53,565 nt of DNA, taken from an uncultured Parabacteroides sp. (GTDB taxonomy: Bacteria > Bacteroidota > Bacteroidia > Bacteroidales > Tannerellaceae). Below the pieces are notes generated by a model. The model ran no database searches. It had not been told where the DNA came from and saw only the letters and a program-made list of their open reading frames with translations. The stretch covers positions 1 to 53,565 of the forward strand of contig CASFNG010000012.1 of assembly GCA_949296075.1 (NCBI GenBank). Direction: 5' to 3'. How positions within the stretch are numbered: position 1 is the stretch's first letter; every line of letters begins with the position of its first letter. Positions 33,036 through 41,374 of this stretch are shown here, one piece after another. The translations under genes were made by a program, and so were the position numbers.

Positions 33036-34652
33036 ATGACAAGGATGAATAGGTTAGCAATTATCATGACGGTGCTGGCTTTAGGAGGCGGCACCGCCTT
33101 CGCGCAATCGCAATTGGATGCCTTTAAGTACGCGCAGCGGGAGTTGAGCGGTACGGCGCGCTATATGAGTATGGGAGGCGCTTTTGGCGCCTTGGGTGGC
33201 GATATTTCCGTACTGAATACGAATCCCGCGGGATTGGCGATCTATAAGAGCTCGGAAGTGGTGACTACATTGAGTGTCTCGTCCGCAAAGACAAACGTGA
33301 ATTGGCTGGGTACGGAAGTGGACAACAGCCGGACGAAAGTGAACTTCGACAATATCGCTTATGTAGGCTATTTCCCGACGGCTAACGACGAGGGAATCGT
33401 CAGCTGGAATGTCGGCTTTTCGTATAATCGCTTGAAGAACTTCAACCGGAACTATACGATGGCTACGGGTGGAAACATGAATACCTCTCTTTCCGACTAT
33501 ACGGCCATGCGTGCGACCGGCCTGAACAGCTCGGATCTGTTGTCGAGCGATAATTATAATCCGTACGACAATGGAGATATAGGAGACTGGTTGTCGATCC
33601 TTGGATACGATGCGGGATTCATGGACGCGTATAGCGATAACCAGAAGCTCTATTATAGCGCGTTCGGCGATAACAACGCGGTCGGGCAATGGGAGCCTTA
33701 TAAATTGAAAAGTGGGCAGTTGTCTGTCTCGGAACGGGGATCGGTAGGCCAATACGATTTGGCTTTTGGCATGAATATCTCAGAGCTTGTGATGCTGGGG
33801 GCGACGGTGGCGATCACGGATCTGGATTATCGCTACCAGTCGATGTATGAGGAGACGTTTGAGAATGCCGATAATATGTACTTGTCCAATTATCTGCGGA
33901 CAGATGGAACAGGGTATGCCTTCAATATCGGTGCGATCGTACGTCCGGTGGATTTTCTCCGTTTTGGCGTGGCATACAACTCGCCGACTTGGTATAAGAT
34001 GACGGATACCTATTATGCGGAGGCGGGATCAACCTTGACACGTATGGTGAATGGAAGCGCTGCCAGCCGTAAGTGGGATAGCGCGACGCCGGAGGGATAC
34101 TATGATTATGAGTACCGTGCGCCGGATCGTTGGATATTCAGCGCGGCGGCTATCTTGGGCACAAAGGCCTTGCTGAGCGTGGATTATGAGTTGACCAACT
34201 ATAACCATATGCGCATGTACCATACCGATGGAAGCAGTAACGTGTATACCAATCAGGATATAAAGGACGACTTCAAGATCGGGAACACGTTGCGTGTGGG
34301 CGCAGAGTATAAGGTGACACCTCAGTTCGCTATCCGGGCAGGAGTGGCTTATAGCGATAGCCCGATCAAGGATCCTTTTAGGAATGGCGAAAAGGAGGTT
34401 GTCACGGTCGGGACGATACCTCATTATACGATCGAAAAGAACACTACGGATTATACGGTCGGTTTCGGTTATCGTTTCACGCCTAACTTCTATATGGATC
34501 TGGCCTGTGTTTACCGTACGCACAAAGATGATGTGTATGCGTTCTCCAGTATGTTTGACGGGGATAGCGGGCAAGCGGTGATCCTGTCGCAGCCCGCTAC
34601 CATGAAGACGAATACCACTCGGGTAGCGCTTACGTTAGGATATAAGTTCTGA
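33036..34652 (+). CDS. OmpP1/FadL-family outer-membrane porin
   Basis: A 538-residue protein with signal peptide (cut near AFAQS). A FadL-family N-terminus follows, with SGTARYMSMGGAFGALGGDISVLNTNPAGLAIY, where the NPAGLA motif is typical of OmpP1/FadL long-chain fatty-acid transporters. The barrel ends in a terminal Phe (LTLGYKF). The gene lies 19 bases downstream of the low-complexity protein gene and ends before a strong terminator at 34674. It probably transports hydrophobic compounds across the outer membrane; the ligand is unknown. An internal Met4 start (MNRLAI) is possible. Confidence 0.9.
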   Translation: MTRMNRLAIIMTVLALGGGTAFAQSQLDAFKYAQRELSGTARYMSMGGAFGALGGDISVLNTNPAGLAIYKSSEVVTTLSVSSAKTNVNWLGTEVDNSRTKVNFDNIAYVGYFPTANDEGIVSWNVGFSYNRLKNFNRNYTMATGGNMNTSLSDYTAMRATGLNSSDLLSSDNYNPYDNGDIGDWLSILGYDAGFMDAYSDNQKLYYSAFGDNNAVGQWEPYKLKSGQLSVSERGSVGQYDLAFGMNISELVMLGATVAITDLDYRYQSMYEETFENADNMYLSNYLRTDGTGYAFNIGAIVRPVDFLRFGVAYNSPTWYKMTDTYYAEAGSTLTRMVNGSAASRKWDSATPEGYYDYEYRAPDRWIFSAAAILGTKALLSVDYELTNYNHMRMYHTDGSSNVYTNQDIKDDFKIGNTLRVGAEYKVTPQFAIRAGVAYSDSPIKDPFRNGEKEVVTVGTIPHYTIEKNTTDYTVGFGYRFTPNFYMDLACVYRTHKDDVYAFSSMFDGDSGQAVILSQPATMKTNTTRVALTLGYKF

Positions 34653-34673
34653 TAGAGCGTTGGATCGTGAATA

Positions 34674-34717
34674 TCCCCTGTTCGTACGTTAAAAGTACGG
34701 GCAGGGGACATTTTTTT
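34674..34717 (+). terminator. Terminator of the FadL-type porin unit
   Basis: TCCCCTG (34674-34680) pairs with CAGGGGA (34702-34708), with an inner CGTAC/GTACG helix, followed by CA and seven T. Confidence 0.9.
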
Positions 34718-34755
34718 AGGTTTTGAAATGAAAAATTTGCCGGTCTAAAATATTT

Positions 34756-34785
34756 TTTGTTTTTTTGCCAACATAAATAACATTG
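34756..34785 (+). promoter_or_regulatory. Probable promoter of the ECF sigma factor gene
   Basis: TTTG (34756-34759), an 18-base spacer and TAACATTG (34778-34785) match the Bacteroidetes pattern with one change, in a very AT-rich stretch about 65 bases before the ATG. Confidence 0.55.
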
Positions 34786-34849
34786 TATAACTATTAAAAC
34801 CTCACGCCTATAGCATAACATTACTCGAATAAACCAAAAGATTAAGGTA

Positions 34850-35443
34850 ATGAAGACTTTGAGAATGATGGCTGATGAAGAATTGGTCATCCTTTATGCA
34901 AGAGGTAATAATGCCGCTTTCGACGTTTTGTTGAATCGGCATAAAAGTAGTATTTACTCCTATATCTATTTTATAGTCCATAATAAAGAATTGGCGGAAG
35001 ATATTTTTCAAGAGACTTTCGTGAAGGTCATCATGACGATAAAGCAAGGTCGATATACCGAGAACGGGAAGTTCAAGGCTTGGATTACCCGTATCGCGCA
35101 TAACTTGATTATCGATAATTTCCGGCAGGAGCGTAGCGAGAACACGATCTCGAATGATGAGGTGGAGGTCGACTTGTTCAACAATATTAAATTGTGTGAC
35201 GGGACGGTAGAGGACGATTTGGTGCAACATCAGGTGCTCTCGGACGTGAAGAAGCTGGTTAAGCATTTGCCGGATAATCAACGGGAGGTTCTTGAGATGC
35301 GTTATTATCAGGATCTTAGTTTTAAGGAAATCGCTGATATAACGGGCGTTAGCATTAATACGGCATTAGGACGTATGCGCTATGCGATCCTGAACATGAG
35401 ACGTATGGTGTGCGAGAACCAAATCGAATTGTCGATGGCATAA
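34850..35443 (+). CDS. ECF-type sigma-70 family RNA polymerase sigma factor
   Basis: A 197-residue protein with region 2 (FDVLLNRHKSSIYSYIYFIVHNKELAEDIFQETFVKV, then FKAWITRIAHNLIIDNFR, about 22-95). A region-4 helix-turn-helix follows (LPDNQREVLEMRYYQDLSFKEIADITGVSINTALGRMRYAI, about 143-185). It binds RNA polymerase core and directs it to a specific promoter set, which is not identifiable here. No FecR-type anti-sigma gene follows; instead a 57-codon gene lies 72 bases downstream. It is therefore not of the usual SusCD-linked sigma/anti-sigma type and its control is unknown. Confidence 0.93.
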   Translation: MKTLRMMADEELVILYARGNNAAFDVLLNRHKSSIYSYIYFIVHNKELAEDIFQETFVKVIMTIKQGRYTENGKFKAWITRIAHNLIIDNFRQERSENTISNDEVEVDLFNNIKLCDGTVEDDLVQHQVLSDVKKLVKHLPDNQREVLEMRYYQDLSFKEIADITGVSINTALGRMRYAILNMRRMVCENQIELSMA

Positions 35444-35515
35444 AATAATGATCGTTTCATGCAATAAGTGATAGGCGGATCCGTTTTATTAATGTGACAT
35501 AAAAAGAGGATGCCT

Positions 35516-35689
35516 ATGAGGAAACTTTCTACACGATGCATGAATGATTTGAATCAAAAAGAGAAGCCTTCACGGGAAGAGAAAAGCTCGCCCCGGAAAC
35601 AGACGATAGATCTTTTGAGACAGTTCGCCCGGGCATATCAGGTGGAGGCGATGAAGCGACAAGAACTTTGTGGATTTGTGCTTAATTAA
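35516..35689 (+). CDS. 57-residue hypothetical protein behind the ECF sigma factor
   Basis: The frame encodes 57 residues: a polar, charged N-terminal half (NQKEKPSREEKSSPRKQT) and a helical C-terminal half (IDLLRQFARAYQVEAMKRQE) ending in LCGFVLN. The LRQFARAY...GFVLN ending resembles short Bacteroidales proteins of unknown function that I recall. It starts 72 bases after the sigma-factor stop, on the same strand, with AAAGAGGA upstream of the ATG, and its stop is followed at once by a terminator. It may be a small partner of the sigma factor; this is only inference. Confidence 0.75.
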   Translation: MRKLSTRCMNDLNQKEKPSREEKSSPRKQTIDLLRQFARAYQVEAMKRQELCGFVLN

Positions 35690-35698
35690 GATTCAGGG

Positions 35699-35735
35699 AA
35701 GAGAACTTATTGATTAGGTTCTCTTTCTTTTTTTA
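35699..35735 (+). terminator. Terminator after the sigma factor unit
   Basis: AAGAGAAC (35699-35706) pairs with GTTCTCTT (35718-35725), followed by TCTTTTTTT. Confidence 0.87.
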
Positions 35736-35767
35736 TATACTTTTGTGAAAACACAAAAAAGGAAGTT

Positions 35768-36418
35768 ATGAAGCATTTGATAGCCCCCTCGCTCTTGTCC
35801 GCTAATTTCCTGGACTTGAGGAAAGAATTGGATTGGATTAATGGCAGTGAAGCGGATTGGCTGCATTTAGATATTATGGATGGTGTGTTCGTCCCGAATA
35901 TATCGTTTGGTTTCCCGGTGCTGAACGCGTTGAAGGCGGTCTGCCGTAAACCGATGGATGTGCATCTGATGATCGTGGAGCCGCAAAAATTCATCCCGGA
36001 GGTGGCAGCCTCGGGCGCTTATATGATGAACGTGCATTATGAGGCATGCACGCATTTGCATCGTACTGTGGCGGCTATCAAGGAGGCGGGCATGAAGGCT
36101 GGCGTTACCCTGAATCCCCATACGCCGGTTTGCCTCCTGGAGGATATTGTGCAGGATGTGGACATGGTATTGCTGATGTCCGTGAACCCGGGATATGGGG
36201 GACAGCGGTTTATCGAGCATTCCGTGGAGAAAGTCGCCCGCTTGCGGGAGATGATCGATCGGAAGGGTTTACGTACCTTGATAGAGGTGGATGGGGGCGT
36301 GAACTTAGAAACGGGCAGACGGCTGGTAGATGCGGGCGCGGATGTGTTAGTGGCAGGTAATTTCGTGTTTAAGTCTGCTGATCCTGTCCGGACGATCAAA
36401 GAGCTGAAAGCCTTGTAG
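35768..36418 (+). CDS. rpe: Ribulose-phosphate 3-epimerase
   Basis: A 216-residue TIM-barrel enzyme, the usual length. Conserved motifs: APSLLSANF at the N-terminus, LDIMDGVFVPN (metal and catalytic Asp), DVHLMI, HYEA, NPHTP, LLMSVNPGYGGQRFI and EVDGGVN, with VAGNFVF near the end (phosphate binding). It interconverts ribulose 5-phosphate and xylulose 5-phosphate in the pentose phosphate pathway. A TACTTTTG promoter box lies at 35738-35745. The ComEC gene starts 53 bases after its stop. Confidence 0.97.
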   Translation: MKHLIAPSLLSANFLDLRKELDWINGSEADWLHLDIMDGVFVPNISFGFPVLNALKAVCRKPMDVHLMIVEPQKFIPEVAASGAYMMNVHYEACTHLHRTVAAIKEAGMKAGVTLNPHTPVCLLEDIVQDVDMVLLMSVNPGYGGQRFIEHSVEKVARLREMIDRKGLRTLIEVDGGVNLETGRRLVDAGADVLVAGNFVFKSADPVRTIKELKAL

Positions 36419-36471
36419 CTTCGTCTCTCCCCGAGAAATCACCAAAACCAAATACGCCAAAACCGAATACG

Positions 36472-37746
36472 ATGATTGAAGAGATCGTGAGGCGGCCTTT
36501 TGCGCGGCCTCTTTTTTTGTGGATTATGGGTATTATGCTATACCGGTATGTGTCCGGCGTATGGCTGGCGTGGATCGGGGGCCTGCTTTTAGCTTGGGCC
36601 GTTTTCGCCATGATCTTATATATATGGTGTACCTCTTCAGATTATGCTTATGCATATCGATGGGTCCGGGGATCCATGTTCTCGGCTTTGGCTGTCTGCG
36701 TGGCGATGCTGATCAGTTGCGTAAACGACCGTTATATAGACCGATCCGACCGGCCTCCTTCCCGGATAGAGCGGTTGGCCGCGGCCACGCAAGTCTCGTT
36801 GACAAGCCGATTCCGTCAACTGCACGTCTCTCGGGAGGAACGATCGGTCTTGTCTACGTTGACGTTCGGTTATAAGAAGGGGATGAGATGGCAGACGAGA
36901 AGGCGTTTTTCCTTAGCGGGCGTGGCCCATATCTTGGCGGTGAGCGGCTTTCACGTGTCGGTGGTCTGTGCTTTTCTCTCGTTATTCTGTTCCTTTCTCC
37001 CCCGCTGGGGTATTGGGCGCTGGATTCGCTTCTTCGTCGTGGAGGGAGGCCTATGGGTATTTGTTTTCATCACGGGATTGGCGGCACCTGCGGTAAGAGC
37101 CGCCGTGATGTTGACGATTTATCTGACCGGCAAGGTGCTTCGGCGTACCCCGGACAGCTATAACACTTTGGCGGCGGCAGCCTGTTTCATGTTGGTTTAC
37201 AATCCCGGTTATTTGTTTGATGTCGGTTTTCAACTCAGTTTCTTGGCGGTCTTCTTTATCTTGTTCTGGGTCCCTCGCTTGAACCGATGGCTTGGGGCGG
37301 AGCGTACGATATGGGCGATTCCCTGTGGCTGGGTGACGGTCTCGATAGCGGCGCAGATAGGGACGGCCTTGCTTTGCTTTTATTATTTTAAGCAATTCTC
37401 GACGGTATTCTTGTTCACTAATCTTCCTGTCACCCTGTTGACCACGTTCCTGCTTCCTCTCACCTTCTTGTGGTTGGCTTATCCGGAGGCGCTTTGGGGG
37501 CATGAATGGATACAATGGGGAGTGGAGAATATGTTACATCTATTGGTAAAGGTGGTGAATTGGTTCAGCTCGCTGCCCTACGCGGCGGTCAAGGGGAGTT
37601 TTGGCGTGTTTGATCTATGGGTCGGCTACATAACCCTTATCTTATGGATGATCTATCTCAAGACACGTGTGCCCAAGGTCGCGTTAATGGCTGTTGGTTG
37701 TGCCTTGGCTTGGGTCGCTAAATATCTTATTGCCCGATTGGGGTAG
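36472..37746 (+). CDS. ComEC/Rec2-family membrane protein, short form
   Basis: A 424-residue protein with about ten membrane helices. The competence domain is clear: RFSLAGVAHILAVSGFHVSVV (about 143-163), ITGLAAPAVRAAVM, PDSYNTLAAAA, NPGYLFDVGFQLSFLAVF. In full-length ComEC this channel carries transforming DNA across the inner membrane. Here the N-terminal OB-fold is largely absent and the C-terminal metallo-beta-lactamase domain is missing, although the frame ends cleanly. Short forms are frequent in Bacteroidetes. It may be a DNA channel using a separate nuclease or may have another role. No other competence genes are adjacent. Confidence 0.88.
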   Translation: MIEEIVRRPFARPLFLWIMGIMLYRYVSGVWLAWIGGLLLAWAVFAMILYIWCTSSDYAYAYRWVRGSMFSALAVCVAMLISCVNDRYIDRSDRPPSRIERLAAATQVSLTSRFRQLHVSREERSVLSTLTFGYKKGMRWQTRRRFSLAGVAHILAVSGFHVSVVCAFLSLFCSFLPRWGIGRWIRFFVVEGGLWVFVFITGLAAPAVRAAVMLTIYLTGKVLRRTPDSYNTLAAAACFMLVYNPGYLFDVGFQLSFLAVFFILFWVPRLNRWLGAERTIWAIPCGWVTVSIAAQIGTALLCFYYFKQFSTVFLFTNLPVTLLTTFLLPLTFLWLAYPEALWGHEWIQWGVENMLHLLVKVVNWFSSLPYAAVKGSFGVFDLWVGYITLILWMIYLKTRVPKVALMAVGCALAWVAKYLIARLG

Positions 37747-37798
37747 GGAAAGAATCAAAAAAAATCGTAACTTTGACGGGAATTAGAGAAGAGATTAT

Positions 37799-38848
37799 AT
37801 GATCACTAAAATCATTCACGAGGAAGAGATCCAGAGAGCTAAAAAATATGTGGAGAAAGGTGACCGTTTTGTCATCGTTACCCATGTATCTCCTGATGGT
37901 GATGCCTTAGGATCCTCTTTAGGCTTGTATCACTTCCTCTTGGCTTATGGAAAAGATAACGTGGCGGTGATTGTACCGAACAACTTTCCTGCGTTCTATC
38001 GTTGGATGCCGGGAGCGAAAGACGTGGTGATCCATGAGAAGTATCCCGAATTCGCGGAGAAGCTGATCCGGGAGGCGGACGTGATTTTCTGCCTGGATTT
38101 TAACGAGCCGAAACGAATCGAGAAACTGGCGCCGGCTGTTTTGGCGGCGGAGGGGCGTAAGGTCATGATCGACCATCACCTGAATCCTGCGGATTTCTGT
38201 CGGGTCACTATGTCCTACCCGGAAATATCCTCGACGAGCGAGATGATATTCCGCTTTATTTGTCGTATGGGATTGTTTGACCTGTTGAACAAGGACGCTG
38301 CGGTTTGTATCTACACCGGGATGATGACGGATACGGGGGCGTTCACTTATAATTCGAATAAGCCGGAGATCTACACGATTATCAGCCAATTGATAAAGAA
38401 GGGAATAGACAAGGACTTGATATATCGAAAGGTAAATCAGGTGTATTCGGAAAATCGGCTGAGGATGATGGGGTATGTCTTATACGAGAAGATGAGAATC
38501 TATCCTGAGTATCAGGCGGCTCTGATCACGCTGTCTAAAGAGGAGTTAAGCCGTTTCCAATACCAGACGGGTGATACGGAGGGATTCGTGAACCTGCCGT
38601 TGAGCATAGAGAACGTGTGTTTCAGTACATTCATCCGGGAAGACCAGGATTACGTGAAAATATCCTTCCGCTCCGTAGGCGATTTCCCATGTAATCAATT
38701 CGCGTCCTCTTATTTTAACGGAGGCGGGCATAAGAACGCTTCCGGCGGAGAGTTCTATGGCTCATTAGAGGATGCCATAGCCTTGTTTGAGAAGGGCTTA
38801 CGTGAATTTAATCCTAATAAATCAGAAGAAATCCATAAACTTGCGTAA
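37799..38848 (+). CDS. DHH/DHHA1 phosphoesterase (NrnA-like oligoribonuclease/pAp phosphatase)
   Basis: A 349-residue protein. The DHH domain has VTHVSPDGDALGSS (D33, D35), FCLDFNEP, MIDHHLNP and MMTDTGAF. The C-terminal DHHA1 domain has the substrate-binding GGGHKNASGGEF. NrnA-type enzymes degrade nano-RNAs and dephosphorylate 3'-phosphoadenosine 5'-phosphate. The promoter box TAACTTTG (37768-37775) is consensus and lies 24 bases before the ATG. The next gene is 52 bases away on the same strand. Confidence 0.93.
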   Translation: MITKIIHEEEIQRAKKYVEKGDRFVIVTHVSPDGDALGSSLGLYHFLLAYGKDNVAVIVPNNFPAFYRWMPGAKDVVIHEKYPEFAEKLIREADVIFCLDFNEPKRIEKLAPAVLAAEGRKVMIDHHLNPADFCRVTMSYPEISSTSEMIFRFICRMGLFDLLNKDAAVCIYTGMMTDTGAFTYNSNKPEIYTIISQLIKKGIDKDLIYRKVNQVYSENRLRMMGYVLYEKMRIYPEYQAALITLSKEELSRFQYQTGDTEGFVNLPLSIENVCFSTFIREDQDYVKISFRSVGDFPCNQFASSYFNGGGHKNASGGEFYGSLEDAIALFEKGLREFNPNKSEEIHKLA

Positions 38849-38900
38849 GGTTTGGGGAAGATTATATACATTTGCAATTCATTCATTTAAAAACGTATAT

Positions 38901-39473
38901 ATGAAGAGCGGATTGAATAGGCTGTTGATTCTGTGTATCTCGATTGTGGCTGTCTCTTGCAGCAACACGAAGTCGTACACGGAGATGTTGGAGGATGAGG
39001 AAGACGCGATTGATCGTTTGTTCGACGAGAAGGGTTTTGAGGTCTTGCCCGATTTCCCGGAAGATACGGTTTTCTTGGAAAACCAATTCGTGAAGTTGAA
39101 GAGCGGATCCTATTTGAATATCATTGACAAGGGATCTGATGAGAGGGCTGTGTATAACCAGAAGATATTGTATAGGTGCTATGTCTCCTATCCGATGGAT
39201 TCCAGCTATATCTATAACACGCCTTATTATATCCAGAATTATGGGCCACATAGCAATGGAACTTCCCCCTTCGAGTTTACGTATGGTAGCTACGCTACCT
39301 CCTCGGATCCCATGTATGTGAGTGAAGGCTTGCAAGATCCCTTGCAGTATGTGGGTGATCGTGCGAAAGTGAAGTTGATTGTCCCGTTCAGGAAAGGAAC
39401 GTATAATGATCAATCCTCCGGGCAACCTGTGTTTTATGAGACATTAGAATATATATTTGAAGATAATTTATGA
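38901..39473 (+). CDS. DUF4827 family lipoprotein
   Basis: Started at 38901 (MKSGLNRLLIL) it has 190 residues and a lipoprotein signal ending in VAVSC. The open frame begins earlier (38787) but that part overlaps the end of the phosphoesterase gene and the promoter-like TACATTTG at 38867-38874. The mature part begins SNTKSYTEMLEDEEDAIDRL, a DUF4827 hallmark, and has the YVSYPMDSSYIYNTPYY region. The fold may be related to peptidyl-prolyl isomerases of the FKBP type, but no catalytic signature is evident. It overlaps glmM by four bases, so the two are translationally coupled. Confidence 0.85.
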   Translation: MKSGLNRLLILCISIVAVSCSNTKSYTEMLEDEEDAIDRLFDEKGFEVLPDFPEDTVFLENQFVKLKSGSYLNIIDKGSDERAVYNQKILYRCYVSYPMDSSYIYNTPYYIQNYGPHSNGTSPFEFTYGSYATSSDPMYVSEGLQDPLQYVGDRAKVKLIVPFRKGTYNDQSSGQPVFYETLEYIFEDNL

Positions 39474-40858
39474 CATTAATTAAATCTATTTCTGGCATTC
39501 GAGGCACGATTGGAGGTAATCCGGAGGAGGGCTTGAATCCTTTGGCGATCGTGAAGTTCGTGGCCGCTTATGCCACTTTTATCCGGAAGAACACGAGCGT
39601 GACAACAAATAAGATCGTTGTGGGACGCGATGCCAGGATCTCAGGTCCGATGGTGAAACAGGTCGTTTTAGGGACCTTGATCGGTATGGGATTCGATGTG
39701 ATAGATATAGATTTGGCAACGACGCCCACGACAGAATTGGCTGTCGCCCTGGAAGGAGCCTGCGGAGGGATTATCTTGACCGCCAGTCATAATCCGAAGC
39801 AATGGAATGCCTTGAAACTCTTAAATGCGAAAGGAGAGTTTCTGGACGCCAAGGAAGGGGCGGAGGTTTTGCGTATCGCCGCCGCTGAGGAGTTCGAGTT
39901 CGCTGATGTGGATCATCTCGGTAAGATCATCTCGAACACGACCTATAAGCAGAAACACATCGAGAATGTATTGAATCTGGATCTCGTGGATGTCGAGGCT
40001 ATCAAGGCAGCGAATTTCCGTGTCGCCATTGATTGCGTGAATTCTGTTGGCGGGATTGTCATCCCTGATCTGTTGTATGCCTTAGGCGTGAAAGAGATTT
40101 TCAAGTTGCATTGTGCGCCTCATGGCAACTTCTCCCATAATCCGGAGCCTATCCCCGAGAATCTGACGGAAATCTCCGCATTGATGAGCCATGCGAAGGC
40201 AGATGTGGGTTTTGTGGTGGACCCGGATGTGGATCGTTTGGCGATCATTTGCGAGAATGGCGAGATGTTTAACGAGGAATACACGCTGGTCGCGGTCAGT
40301 GATTATGTGTTAAGCCATACGCCCGGGAATACGGTAAGTAATTTGAGCTCAAGCCGTGCGCTTCGTGATGTTACCCGTGCTCATGGATGCGAATACAATG
40401 CGTCAGCGGTGGGAGAGGTAAACGTAGTCGCCAAGATGAAAGAGACGAATGCCGTGATTGGTGGCGAAGGTAATGGCGGCGTTATCTATCCGGCCTGTCA
40501 TTATGGACGTGACGCATTGGTTGGTATAGCCTTATTCTTGACTCATTTGGCTAAAAAGAAGATGAAGGTCAGCGAATTAAAGGCGTCTTATCCCTCTTAT
40601 TATATCTCGAAACAGAAAATACAATTGACTCCTGAGATCGATGTGGATGCCGTGTTGGCAAAAGTGAAGGAGAAGTATTCCCAATACGATATTACAGATA
40701 TTGATGGGGTGAAGATTGATTTCCCTGATAAGTGGGTGCATTTGCGCAAGAGCAATACGGAACCGATTATCCGTATCTACTCTGAGGCGCATACGATGGA
40801 AGAGGCTGAGGAATTAGGCGGCCGGTTAATTCAAGATATAAGTGAGATAAGCAACTGA
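39470..40858 (+). CDS. glmM: Phosphoglucosamine mutase
   Basis: A 462-residue alpha-D-phosphohexomutase. Key motifs: SGIRGTIGG at the N-terminus, LTASHNPKQWN with the phosphoserine Ser106, DPDVDRLAI (metal-binding loop, about 229-237), GGEGNGGVIYP and the phosphate-binding RKSNTEPIIRIY near the C-terminus. It converts glucosamine 6-phosphate to glucosamine 1-phosphate for UDP-GlcNAc, peptidoglycan and LPS synthesis. A phosphomannomutase/phosphoglucomutase role cannot be fully excluded by sequence, but motif pattern favours GlmM. It overlaps the DUF4827 gene and ends before a strong terminator. Confidence 0.9.
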   Translation: MTLIKSISGIRGTIGGNPEEGLNPLAIVKFVAAYATFIRKNTSVTTNKIVVGRDARISGPMVKQVVLGTLIGMGFDVIDIDLATTPTTELAVALEGACGGIILTASHNPKQWNALKLLNAKGEFLDAKEGAEVLRIAAAEEFEFADVDHLGKIISNTTYKQKHIENVLNLDLVDVEAIKAANFRVAIDCVNSVGGIVIPDLLYALGVKEIFKLHCAPHGNFSHNPEPIPENLTEISALMSHAKADVGFVVDPDVDRLAIICENGEMFNEEYTLVAVSDYVLSHTPGNTVSNLSSSRALRDVTRAHGCEYNASAVGEVNVVAKMKETNAVIGGEGNGGVIYPACHYGRDALVGIALFLTHLAKKKMKVSELKASYPSYYISKQKIQLTPEIDVDAVLAKVKEKYSQYDITDIDGVKIDFPDKWVHLRKSNTEPIIRIYSEAHTMEEAEELGGRLIQDISEISN

Positions 40859-40934
40859 TTCCTGCGGGGAATCTGATTTGCGGCACCTTGTTTAATAAAG
40901 AATAGCGGAACGTTTGGGTTCTGCCTGGTAAGTA

Positions 40935-40973
40935 AAAAGGGTTCGGTATATCACCGAACCCTTTTATTTTTTT
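40935..40973 (+). terminator. glmM terminator
   Basis: AAAAGGGTTCGGT (40935-40947) pairs with ACCGAACCCTTTT (40953-40965), a perfect 13-bp stem, followed by ATTTTTTT. Confidence 0.93.
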
Positions 40974-40988
40974 GAAAACTCTTGTCCT

Positions 40989-41132
40989 GACTATATCGCA
41001 CTTTCAAAAGTGTTGGCCGATCTCTATTTCCACAACAGCGATACGATCCATACGGATTCCTGCCTTTTGGAGTTACGCAAGAATCCATATATGGAAGGGT
41101 TCTTCAAGGAGGAAGAGGGGATTGAGAAATGA
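40989..41132 (+). pseudogene. C-terminal remnant of an unidentified gene
   Basis: Reading GAC at 40989 onward gives 47 residues of protein-like sequence ending in a stop at 41130-41132: DYIALSKVLADLYFHNSDT, then LLELRKNPYMEGFFKEEEG. It has no start codon before Met near its end, and the frame runs back into the glmM terminator. The amino-acid composition is that of a real protein. I read it as the tail of a gene whose front was deleted. The rest of the 516-bp gap to 41374 holds only the promoter box of the next gene. Confidence 0.5.
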
Positions 41133-41314
41133 GGTTGAGGATTAGATCCCTGTTCCGGCGGAATCCTTCTTGGATAGGGATCGGCCATGAGGAATTGCTG
41201 GGCGTTGGGCGGAGGTCGTTTATTGGTTAGGCTCGTCCTTGTATTTCAATCCTTTTTGGAATGTGTGCCCTCAGAAATAAAATCTTCAGTAAACAGAGGT
41301 ATGGATTTTTTCCT

Positions 41315-41322
41315 TATATTTG
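41315..41322 (+). promoter_or_regulatory. -7 box of the PPi-phosphofructokinase gene
   Basis: TATATTTG (41315-41322) matches the consensus TAnnTTTG. The -33 box is not clear. The ATG is 52 bases further on. Confidence 0.65.
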
Positions 41323-41374
41323 CATCGCTTTTAAGGAGTATGTATCAATCAATTTCCAAATAAATCAGAAAGAA

